Assembly (NCBI GenBank): GCA_017885385.1
Contig: JAFNGF010000086.1
Coordinates: 1-12,426, forward strand
From: Planctomycetota bacterium
GTDB taxonomy: Bacteria > Planctomycetota > Phycisphaerae > Sedimentisphaerales > Anaerobacaceae
Direction: 5' to 3'
Length of the DNA: 12,426 bases
The translations under genes were made by a program, and so were the position numbers. The first letter of the stretch is position 1; each line of letters starts with the position of its first letter. The notes under the pieces are model-generated. The model ran no database searches, had not been told where the DNA came from, and saw nothing but the letters and a program-made list of their open reading frames with translations. Positions 7,022 to 12,426 of this stretch are shown here, in pieces.

Positions 7022-7045
7022 TCTGCGGTTTACCGCAGAAAGGGA
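7022..7045 (+). promoter_or_regulatory. Hairpin abutting a ribosome-binding site
   Basis: TCTGCGGT (7022-7029) and ACCGCAGA (7032-7039) form an 8-bp inverted repeat with a TT centre. The ribosome-binding site AAAGGGA (7039-7045) begins inside its last base, five bases before ATG 7051. A hairpin so close could hold the site open or partly hide it; which is unknown. Confidence 0.5.
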
Positions 7046-7050
7046 CGATT

Positions 7051-7386
7051 ATGAGCAACGGTCACAATTTCGCGGACAGCCGGCAATTGATGCAAAGGCT
7101 TGCACGCACGGGCTCAGAAGCCAGGCAGGAGACGTCGGTTGTCACTTCGCCCGGCGCCACGGCGGCAGCCTGGGCGGTTAAGGTCCAAAGTAATTCGTCC
7201 TACAATGTCTACAATGTCCGCGCCGTAGAGATAGGTGAGCCCGGCTCGCTGCCGGTCGAGATCGGCCAAGACATAGAGGCGGTGAACCTGGCGGAGTCTT
7301 TCCTCCAGCAAGGAGCATTGCCGGCCGGAACTTATGTAGTAATAGCCCGAGTCGGTGAGAAGAACGTTTTCTATGCCCCGGTGTGA
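7051..7386 (+). CDS. Small phage protein of unknown function
   Basis: The gene encodes 111 residues from ATG 7051 with AAAGGGA at 7039-7045. The first 35 residues are polar and probably helical (NFADSRQLMQRLARTGSEAR). The rest is beta-rich: WAVKVQSNSSYNVYNVRAVE (41-60), GEPGSLPVEIGQDIEAVNLA (62-81) and the end AGTYVVIARVGEKNVFYAPV. I recall similar NVYNVRAV...NVFYA proteins from prophage tail ends but know no function. No membrane segment or signal is visible. Its stop overlaps the GTG that could start the next gene (GTGA), so the two are probably translationally coupled. It may be a minor tail or assembly protein. Confidence 0.66.
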   Translation: MSNGHNFADSRQLMQRLARTGSEARQETSVVTSPGATAAAWAVKVQSNSSYNVYNVRAVEIGEPGSLPVEIGQDIEAVNLAESFLQQGALPAGTYVVIARVGEKNVFYAPV

Positions 7387-7649
7387 AAATGCCTGAAAAC
7401 AATTCACGATCCTGGCAGTTCAGCCGGCAGATAAATGTTTCGGTGCTTATCCAATTAACGCTGCTGGCTGGGCTGATTGTCGGCAGTTACGTCAACCTGC
7501 AGAGGCAGCTCGACCTGCTGCAGCACGATGTCACTATGCTGCTTCAGTGCCAGGGGTCTTTTGAGCAAAAGCTCGAAGTACTTTCCGAAAAGAGCGTTTC
7601 GTATGAATACCGCCTGCGGGCAATTGAGAACAAAGGAGACAAATTATGA
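7383..7649 (+). CDS. Single-pass membrane coiled-coil protein, spanin/holin-like
   Basis: The reading starts at GTG 7383 (four-base GTGA overlap with the previous stop) or ATG 7389, giving 88 or 86 residues; neither has a clear ribosome-binding site. Numbered from ATG 7389, residues 15-36 are hydrophobic (INVSVLIQLTLLAGLIVGSY), consistent with one membrane span, and 36-80 form a probable coiled coil (LQRQLDLLQHDV, FEQKLEVLSEK, YEYRLRAIEN). A short N-terminal tail, one span and a helical outer part is the layout of inner-membrane spanins; small holins or membrane-anchored accessory proteins are alternatives. Its stop overlaps the start of the lipoprotein gene (ATGA), which supports a joint function in lysis. 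The assignment is by architecture only. Confidence 0.66.
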   Translation: MKMPENNSRSWQFSRQINVSVLIQLTLLAGLIVGSYVNLQRQLDLLQHDVTMLLQCQGSFEQKLEVLSEKSVSYEYRLRAIENKGDKL

Positions 7650-8224
7650 CCAAAACCTTAGTGACATTAATAGCACTCGCTACTATATCGGCCGGTTGTG
7701 GCACTTTACGGTTTGCGCCCAGCGAGCAGCAGAAGCAGAATGCCTGGCTGCACAATCGCACGGCGATAGTGGCGACAGAGGCCGCCAACGCAGAGCAGGC
7801 TTCGCAAAAATTGCAGGCCTTGACGGAGCTTTCCGAGTTGCAGAGTAGGGCGTTTGTTTCTTTCTGTGGTCTGCCGAAGGAATTTCCGGAGGCGGAAACC
7901 GCTGAGGATATTTTAGCCCAGTCCAATTGGCAGCTTGCCCGAAGCGCTTTGGCTGAATCAGCCGAGCGTCCCGATACCTGGCAGGTAGCTGATTCTGCGA
8001 TTGAATTGGCTATCGCCGTGTGTGCTCTCTTAGGCGGGGTTTATGGCACAAGGGCTGTGGGTTTCTTAAAAGACGCCAGGGCGAAATCTGCGGCCTTGAA
8101 GGAGATTATCGCCGGCAATGAACTTTTCAAGAAGCAGAATCCTGCTCAGTCTCCTGTGTTCAAGCAAGCTCATCAGGTCCAGTCCCCCGAAACCCGCCAG
8201 ATCGTGGCAGAGATGAAATCTTAA
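7646..8224 (+). CDS. Phage-encoded lipoprotein with internal membrane segment
   Basis: The gene encodes 192 residues. ATG 7646 overlaps the previous stop by ATGA and has AAGGAG at 7633-7638. The N terminus MTKTLVTLIALATISAGC is a signal peptide with a lipobox-like end; Cys18 would be lipidated, although the -3 position is Ser rather than the usual Leu. A helical region follows (40-105), then a hydrophobic segment at about 118-138 (AIELAIAVCALLGGVYGT), and a basic helical tail with FKKQNPAQSPVFKQAHQVQS (161-180) and RQIVAEMK near the end. Paired with the previous membrane protein it recalls an outer-membrane spanin, but it is longer than classical ones and has a second membrane segment. Its C terminus has a decayed relative at 10292-10387. 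This is the last gene of the GC-rich phage module. Confidence 0.7.
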   Translation: MTKTLVTLIALATISAGCGTLRFAPSEQQKQNAWLHNRTAIVATEAANAEQASQKLQALTELSELQSRAFVSFCGLPKEFPEAETAEDILAQSNWQLARSALAESAERPDTWQVADSAIELAIAVCALLGGVYGTRAVGFLKDARAKSAALKEIIAGNELFKKQNPAQSPVFKQAHQVQSPETRQIVAEMKS

Positions 8225-8321
8225 TTGGATTTTTGTCGTTATTTTGAGTCCCACTATATCGCAGCTCGGCCTCTGGCTATCGAAGACTTGGTCTTAAGCT
8301 TGAAAAAACGAAAATTGTGCC

Positions 8322-8350
8322 TTGACCCCGTAATCACATAATGATAAAAT
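8322..8350 (+). promoter_or_regulatory. Sigma70-type promoter of the cargo cassette
   Basis: TTGACC (8322-8327), then 17 bases, then TAAAAT (8345-8350), with TG one base upstream of the -10 (8342-8343, extended -10). This is close to the bacterial vegetative consensus and the strongest such match I found in the window. Transcription would start near 8356-8358, about 50 bases before ATG 8406. It would let the cassette be expressed independently of the phage late genes. Between 8225 and 8321 I see only a weak AAGAC/GTCTT hairpin and no convincing terminator. Confidence 0.6.
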
Positions 8351-8383
8351 TGTTTTGTATTCCTTATATCCTACCCAGGAAAA

Positions 8384-9220
8384 TTGCTTAAGAGAAGGTT
8401 TCTTGATGTCCGATATAAATTATACAAGTCTGGACAATTTTTAGATATCAGTGTGAGAAATCGCAATATGGCTGAGCTTTTCATCTTCTCAAAAAACAGA
8501 ATTGATGAACACACGGAAAAGGTTGGTGTTGATATCCGTCCAGTGATTGAATGCAAATTAGAACAAACGAAGCTTTTTGATTTTGGGAGAAAACTGGTCG
8601 ACAAGCATCCCAACCTGTTTGAGAGCTTAGTGCAGTCACCTACTGACTTTCATATTAGGAAAAAGTTCATATTTCCTGGTAAAGGTGAAGCTGACCTGGC
8701 TACTTTGGGTATTACACAGAGAGGTTTGGCTTTTATATTCCCACGGAAAGTCGGTATTTTTGAGGAAGAAACTGAACTGAACGCGGTTGGAGAAGTGGTT
8801 CTGGGCTGTCTCAAAATATTCCGAGGTGTTTTCCCTGAGAAAAAGGTTTTCCGCGTTGGTTTAGTCAACGAGTATATCTTCAATACCGGTCTGCTGGAGA
8901 GCACAAGGTTGGTTTCTGAGCGATTTACAAAGCTCCTTGTCCCCCCAGACGGTGAAATTACAATAGTGGTAAATCGCCCTACCGATGATTATAACAAACG
9001 GATACAGTTGGAAGCCGTAAGGCGAATAGAGCCCATTCCAGAAATACCAAGTAGGGCGCAAACAAAGAATTACGGCGTAAAAGTCATCGTAGATTTTAAC
9101 AACCGCGATATGAGCGGAGATATGGATGAGGGTAACATCTTGGCTGTGCTTCATGAAGCACAGCAATATAACGATAAAGATTTGTATGAGTTTTTGAATG
9201 GTTCAGGAGGAGAAAATTGA
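8384..9220 (+). CDS. Cassette gene 1: TIGR04255-like protein, start uncertain
   Basis: The frame runs from TTG 8384 (278 codons), with AGGA at 8377-8380 only three bases away; the first in-frame ATG is 8468 (250 residues), without a ribosome-binding site. The best site and ATG (8406) lie in another frame (see 8406-8444). Numbered from 8384, residues 45-95 are mixed, 100-165 beta-rich with RGLAFIFPRKVGIFEEE and VFRVGLVNEYIF, and 228-273 run NYGVKVIVDFNNRDMSGD then ILAVLHEAQQYNDKDLYEFL. The order of an RxGL-N strand followed by an iD-type strand and an LHxxxxxxxxxF helix is weakly like the sporadic TIGR04255 family, function unknown. No nuclease, kinase or membrane motif is visible. The composition is richer in AT than the phage genes. 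It is the first gene of a three-gene operon ending in a HEPN-like protein. Confidence 0.68.
   Translation: MLKRRFLDVRYKLYKSGQFLDISVRNRNMAELFIFSKNRIDEHTEKVGVDIRPVIECKLEQTKLFDFGRKLVDKHPNLFESLVQSPTDFHIRKKFIFPGKGEADLATLGITQRGLAFIFPRKVGIFEEETELNAVGEVVLGCLKIFRGVFPEKKVFRVGLVNEYIFNTGLLESTRLVSERFTKLLVPPDGEITIVVNRPTDDYNKRIQLEAVRRIEPIPEIPSRAQTKNYGVKVIVDFNNRDMSGDMDEGNILAVLHEAQQYNDKDLYEFLNGSGGEN
8406..8444 (+). CDS. Possible 12-codon leader, or true start of cassette gene 1
   Basis: ATG 8406 lies seven bases after AGAAGG (8393-8398), the best initiation signal of the cassette, and reads MSDINYTSLDNF before TAG 8442. The stop falls on the last T of a TTTTT run (8438-8442). One extra T there would fuse this peptide to the main frame as a 271-residue protein. 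It is therefore a leader peptide, the real N terminus interrupted by a one-base deletion or sequencing error, or a frameshift site. Confidence 0.4.
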   Translation: MSDINYTSLDNF

Positions 9221-9831
9221 TGAATAGGCTTAGCGATGCTTTTGGACTTATGGAAATGCTTAATTCACCGGCATTAGTTTGCTCAAATAGTTGTTATAAG
9301 AATCTTAGTGACACTGTGTATGTGGGCAATGTCAGCATTACGGTCAATTCAGCAGCTACTCAATCTGTCCTGGCGTTTGAGCCACCGGAACCAGACCTTG
9401 TACCATACGAGTGCTGCCGTTTAAGCGGCGTGCTTTCGTTCTGGGATGACACCAGCGAAGACATCTATACCTTTGAAGATGGTTCGAAGGACGGAATATC
9501 TAAAATAACTGAGCTTACTTCTGAAGAGTGGCCAACGACGGTTAGCGAAGAATGCAAAGAGTTTTGCAATTCACGAGGATTAAGTTATGTTCTAGAAAAG
9601 TGTCTAATAAAAGCTAAAGAGATATTCTCTAATATAATAAAACTCTCGGCGGAGTTAGATTACTTTAGGGATGATCTGACAGAAGACACTGCACATGTCG
9701 TTATAAGAGTAGAGGTTAATTCTGACCAACAAACGGCTCTTCGGGAGTATGACCAGTGGATATGCTGGATGGCTATAAATGTGACTCCCAATGACAGTGA
9801 ATTTTTCACGTTAACTATCAGACGAGTGTGA
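9220..9831 (+). CDS. Cassette gene 2: acidic, cysteine-rich unknown protein
   Basis: I do not recognise this protein. ATG 9220 shares one base with the previous stop (TGATG) and lies seven bases after a strong AGGAGGAG (9205-9212), giving 203 residues; TTG 9217 would add one. Eight cysteines occur: C21 and C25, C65 and C66, C112 and C116, C128, C182. The C-terminal part reads HVVIRVEVNSDQQTALREYD, then FFTLTIRRV, suggesting an alpha/beta end. The chain is acidic, especially 74-118. No signal, membrane span, MNT nucleotidyltransferase (GSxxxxD) or helix-turn-helix motif is seen. Gene order and tight coupling with the HEPN-like gene suggest a partner or antitoxin role; this is inference. GC falls to about 30% at 9601-9660. 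Confidence 0.72.
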   Translation: MNRLSDAFGLMEMLNSPALVCSNSCYKNLSDTVYVGNVSITVNSAATQSVLAFEPPEPDLVPYECCRLSGVLSFWDDTSEDIYTFEDGSKDGISKITELTSEEWPTTVSEECKEFCNSRGLSYVLEKCLIKAKEIFSNIIKLSAELDYFRDDLTEDTAHVVIRVEVNSDQQTALREYDQWICWMAINVTPNDSEFFTLTIRRV

Positions 9832-10260
9832 ATGGATCCTTCTGAGTTTCTCAAAACTGCAGAACTATTAAAAACCTATACTGATCAACCTCACTTGCGA
9901 ACATCGGTTGGGCGCTCTTACTACGCAGCGCTATTGTATTTCAGAGAACGCCTAAAGGTCCTCGGACTTGAAAAGACAAAACAACCCAGCCGGGATGCTC
10001 ATGCCTTCGTAATCCAATGCCTTAATTTCTCTGGCGTTATCGAATGCATTAAGGCATCAAAGTATCTTCATGACTTGCAGCAACTTCGTGAAGAGGCAGA
10101 CTATCACCTTGATAAAACCTTCGTGAACAACGATGCGCATGATGCCTTTGCCAAAGCCAAGAAAGCGATAGATGATTACGCGAAGAATGTCACGGCACAG
10201 GGGGAAACAGAATTGACCCGGCAAGCGGCAAATTACGCCAAGCAGAAGAACTGGATATAG
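9832..10260 (+). CDS. Cassette gene 3: HEPN-like protein with R-x5-H motif
   Basis: The gene encodes 142 residues. ATG 9832 follows directly on the previous TGA, with no spacer and no clear ribosome-binding site, so it is probably translated by coupling. The helix LRTSVGRSYYAALLYFRERL (22-41) carries the RSYYA signature common in HEPN-domain proteins, and a second helix has LHDLQQLREEADYHLD (79-94). Here R86 and H92 form an R-x5-H motif, which fits the Rx4-6H active site of HEPN ribonucleases. Many HEPN proteins of the related LRxxADY type lack the His, so activity is possible but unproved. HEPN proteins act as RNases in toxin-antitoxin, abortive-infection and CRISPR systems. Together with the two upstream genes it would form a three-gene system. 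A role in phage exclusion is inference. Confidence 0.75.
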   Translation: MDPSEFLKTAELLKTYTDQPHLRTSVGRSYYAALLYFRERLKVLGLEKTKQPSRDAHAFVIQCLNFSGVIECIKASKYLHDLQQLREEADYHLDKTFVNNDAHDAFAKAKKAIDDYAKNVTAQGETELTRQAANYAKQKNWI

Positions 10261-10291
10261 ACGGTTGCCTGGTGGTTCTGGCTAGGTTTGA

Positions 10292-10387
10292 AAGCTGGCT
10301 TACGGCAACCAATCTCAGGGCGAGCGGCAAATCGTGGCGGAAACGAAAGCGCGGGCGGCAGGCGATGCTCGAACTTCATCATGCTGA
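10292..10387 (+). pseudogene. Fragment resembling the C terminus of the phage lipoprotein
   Basis: The frame from AAG 10292 reads KLAYGNQSQGERQIVAETKA and continues to TGA 10385. Aligned without gaps to residues 173-192 of the lipoprotein at 7646-8224, 11 of 20 residues agree, including QS and RQIVAE. Upstream in this frame are TAG 10283 and TGA 10289, and no start or ribosome-binding site is seen, so it is a remnant, if real. The DNA is too diverged to be a recent duplicate. It suggests that another phage copy of this gene once ended here. The match was found by eye among many frames, so a chance hit is not excluded. Confidence 0.42.
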
Positions 10388-10693
10388 GGCTGCAGAAGGG
10401 CTACTGCTTTATCGGTACTTGGCCTGCACCAGGCCGCATGTTTCCACCCCAACAGGCTGAAACTATCAGCTTGGCTCAGCCATCACGCGAGAAAACAACG
10501 CCCCATAAGAACGCTACAGCTACGCGCCCAAGCATTTTATGCTGATTGTACGCGCGCTGAAAGAAAACGCAGATGCGTCATATCCCTTACAGATGATATG
10601 TCTAAACGTCAGTGACACGACGGCACTATCAGCCTAAAAGCAAAGTCATTCCAGGAATATGCCGATTCAAAAGCCGGCACAAAGAAAAAAGGC
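10388..10693. other. Intergenic stretch without recognised genes
   Basis: About 300 bases between the decayed fragment and the protease promoter. I found no tRNA-like structure or convincing gene. A 32-codon ORF (10539-10637) has no ribosome-binding site. Small inverted repeats occur: CATATC/GATATG around 10575-10600 and ATTCCAGGAAT at 10648-10658. None makes a clear terminator for the cassette. Confidence 0.5.
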
Positions 10694-10721
10694 TTGCTTT
10701 ATTAGGAAATTTCGCTATGGT
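10694..10721 (+). promoter_or_regulatory. Candidate promoter of the protease gene
   Basis: TTGCTT (10694-10699), a 16-base spacer and TATGGT (10716-10721) give a moderate vegetative-type match, preceded by an A-rich stretch (10681-10690). Transcription would start near 10728, leaving an untranslated leader of about 65 bases before GTG 10793. Confidence 0.38.
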
Positions 10722-10792
10722 AGTGTGTTACCGCAGGGGAGCGGCATATTTACAGCAACTTCCAAGGACGACACTTGAGTGAGGGTAGAAAC

Positions 10793-12426
10793 GTGAAAAC
10801 ACTATGTTTACTGGCAGTAACCGTATTCTTGGGGTCGCTCTTTGTCCCGATAGCGTTAGGGCAGGATCGAATCTTTCAAGAGCGACTGGCTCGGCCCGGC
10901 CTTGCCTATGTCCCCGGCGAGCTTATCGTCAAGTTTAAGCCGGCGGCCACACCGGAAATCATAGCTCTTTTGAATGGAGAGTTTCACACCTCCATATTGT
11001 ACACCAGTCAAGCAGCCGGCTTCAGAAGGCTGAAAATCCCCGCAGACAAAACGGTCGAGGAGATGGTGACAATCTATAAGGCGTGCCCATACGTCGAATA
11101 TGCCGAGGCCAATTACATCGCCTATGCCCTGATGGTGCCAAACGACCCTCTGTATCCCCGTCAATGGCACCTGAATAATGCCACGTACGGCGGTATCGGC
11201 GCAGAATATGCCTGGGATGTTTCCACCGGCTCACAGGTAATAGTTGCAGTTCTCGACACCGGCATCGCCTACGAGAACTATTACGAACCTTCCGCGGAGT
11301 GGCCAAGATGCTACGAACAGGCCCCGGATTTGGCTCATACTCTTTTTGTGCCGGGCTATGATTTCGTCAATAAGGACGAGCATCCCAACGATGACTCAAA
11401 TCCCGGCCATGGAACTCACATCGCTGGAATTATTGCTCAAACCACAAACAATCAGGCGGGGACCGCTGGAATTGCGTTTAACGCGTGTTTGATGCCGGTG
11501 AAGGTATTAGACAGCAGCGGAACCGGAACTTATGCCGATGTGGCGGAGGGCATCATCTGGGCGACCGATCAGGGTGCGCACATAATACATCTAAGCATAG
11601 GAGGAAGCCAGCCGTCAGCGACTCTGGAAAATGCCGTAGTCTACGCTTTCAGTAATGGAGTGACTATCGTTGCCGCCGCCGGCAATGACGGCGCAAGTGC
11701 CCTGTGTTATCCTGCCGCCTACAGCGACCGTGTTATTGCTGTCGGAGCTACTCGTTATGACGAGACCGTGACATATTACTCCAATTATGGGCCAAGTTTG
11801 GATTTAGTGGCTCCCGGCGGCGACCTCGGCGTCGACCAAAATGGGGACGGCTTCGGCGACGGCATCTTGCAGCAAACATACGAGAAGACCGGCTGGGACA
11901 AAGTATCCTGGGGCTATTGCTTCATGGAGGGAACCTCGATGGCTGCCGCCCAGGTCTCAGCAGTGGCGGCTTTGCTGATAGCTGAGGCAGTTGCCACCAC
12001 GCCCACTCAAGTTGCACAGGCTCTAGGTTCTACCGCAGAGGACAAGGGGCCGGCAGGCTGGGACCCGAAATACGGCTGGGGAATAGTAGATGCCAACGCG
12101 GCTGTTCACTGGCTGCCCGCGCCCTGGCCGCCTCGGCTGACGGCGGAGTTTGTTGGGGAGCTGACAACGGGCGGTCTGCCGCTGCCTGTACAATTTACCG
12201 ATAAATCCAGCGGAGATATCATTGCCTGGCTGTGGGATTTTGGAGACGGCCAAACATCTACCCAGCAGAATCCGTCTCACACTTATCAAAACTTCGGCAA
12301 TTATACAGTGAGCTTGACCGTAAAAAGCCAGGATAGCTCCGATGCCGAAACCAAGCAGGATTACATCACTGTCACGATACCCGCGGCTCCTGAGGCGGAT
12401 TTTGTGGCGCTGCCCACGCGAAGTAA
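10793..12426 (+). CDS. Secreted subtilisin-like serine protease with PKD domains (partial)
   Basis: An open frame from GTG 10793 (GAGG at 10781-10784) runs past the right edge, giving 544 residues. Residues 1-24 are a signal peptide ending near ALGQD. Residues about 38-110 form a propeptide of the fervidolysin/I9 type (VPGELIVKFKP, YVEYAEANYIAY). The S8 peptidase domain, about 118-440, has the catalytic triad: D155 in VAVLDTGI, H206 in GHGTHIAG and S382 in GTSMAA; N298 in AAAGNDG is the oxyanion residue. Residues about 447-530 are a PKD domain with WLWDFGDG and PSHTY, and another appears to begin at PEADF near 533. The protein should hydrolyse extracellular proteins. It has no link to the phage module and probably marks host chromosome. 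C-terminal sorting signals, if any, lie beyond the window. Confidence 0.93.
   Translation, partial: MKTLCLLAVTVFLGSLFVPIALGQDRIFQERLARPGLAYVPGELIVKFKPAATPEIIALLNGEFHTSILYTSQAAGFRRLKIPADKTVEEMVTIYKACPYVEYAEANYIAYALMVPNDPLYPRQWHLNNATYGGIGAEYAWDVSTGSQVIVAVLDTGIAYENYYEPSAEWPRCYEQAPDLAHTLFVPGYDFVNKDEHPNDDSNPGHGTHIAGIIAQTTNNQAGTAGIAFNACLMPVKVLDSSGTGTYADVAEGIIWATDQGAHIIHLSIGGSQPSATLENAVVYAFSNGVTIVAAAGNDGASALCYPAAYSDRVIAVGATRYDETVTYYSNYGPSLDLVAPGGDLGVDQNGDGFGDGILQQTYEKTGWDKVSWGYCFMEGTSMAAAQVSAVAALLIAEAVATTPTQVAQALGSTAEDKGPAGWDPKYGWGIVDANAAVHWLPAPWPPRLTAEFVGELTTGGLPLPVQFTDKSSGDIIAWLWDFGDGQTSTQQNPSHTYQNFGNYTVSLTVKSQDSSDAETKQDYITVTIPAAPEADFVALPTRS

Noticed and set aside
10272..10545. Two overlapping ORFs of 62 and 85 codons after the HEPN-like gene
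   Set aside because: No ribosome-binding sites, low-complexity basic composition and no recognisable domain; the third frame here carries the phage-like remnant.
10539..10637. A 32-codon ORF (MLIVRALKENADA...)
   Set aside because: It looks protein-like but has no ribosome-binding site and no known relative, and is too short to support.
11022..12289. Short ORFs on either strand within the protease region
   Set aside because: They overlap a continuous subtilase frame with an intact catalytic triad and PKD motif.
1..12426. CRISPR array, tRNA or diversity-generating retroelement
   Set aside because: No regularly spaced direct repeats, cloverleaf or reverse-transcriptase motif was seen.

Overview
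The window looks like the distal end of a tailed-phage structural (tail/baseplate/fibre) operon, followed by a short AT-richer cargo cassette and then an unrelated secreted protease gene. All genes are on the + strand. Base composition, compact prophage genes of families often seen in prophages of uncultured bacteria, a PKD-bearing subtilase and abundant intergenic palindromes suggest a prophage or prophage remnant in an uncultured Gram-negative bacterium, tentatively Planctomycetota. No rRNA, tRNA, integrase, capsid or terminase gene lies in the window, so the host assignment is an inference.

Region 1 (1-8224, about 60% GC where hand counted) is a phage module: the end of an unidentified structural protein, an FnIII-like protein, a fibre-like protein with a C-terminal beta module, three small structural proteins, a LamG/FnIII adhesin-like protein, a 608-residue baseplate-hub-like protein, a small unknown protein, and a tightly coupled pair made of a single-pass membrane coiled-coil protein and a lipoprotein, whose layout recalls a spanin/lysis pair. 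Six gene junctions carry members of one palindrome family, in both orientations; one holds a second, widely dispersed repeat in its loop.

Region 2 (8225-10260, hand counts 45% to 30% GC) is a three-gene cassette with its own strong promoter-like sequence (TTGACC, 17 bp, extended -10 TAAAAT). Its genes overlap or abut: a 278-codon protein with weak resemblance to the TIGR04255 family, a cysteine-rich acidic 203-residue protein with no recognised family, and a HEPN-like protein with an R-x5-H motif. This is the best candidate in the window for an undescribed toxin-antitoxin or anti-phage system. The start of the first gene is ambiguous: the best ribosome-binding site and ATG lie in another frame, and a five-T run stands where the frames would have to join.

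Region 3 (10261-10792) has no convincing intact gene. Just after the cassette it holds a decayed fragment resembling the C terminus of the last phage gene, so the cassette sits between an intact and a broken relative of the same phage protein.

Region 4 (10793 to the end) is the 5' part of a secreted subtilisin-like protease with signal peptide, propeptide, complete catalytic triad and PKD domains, running off the window. It has a plausible promoter of its own and is probably a host gene.
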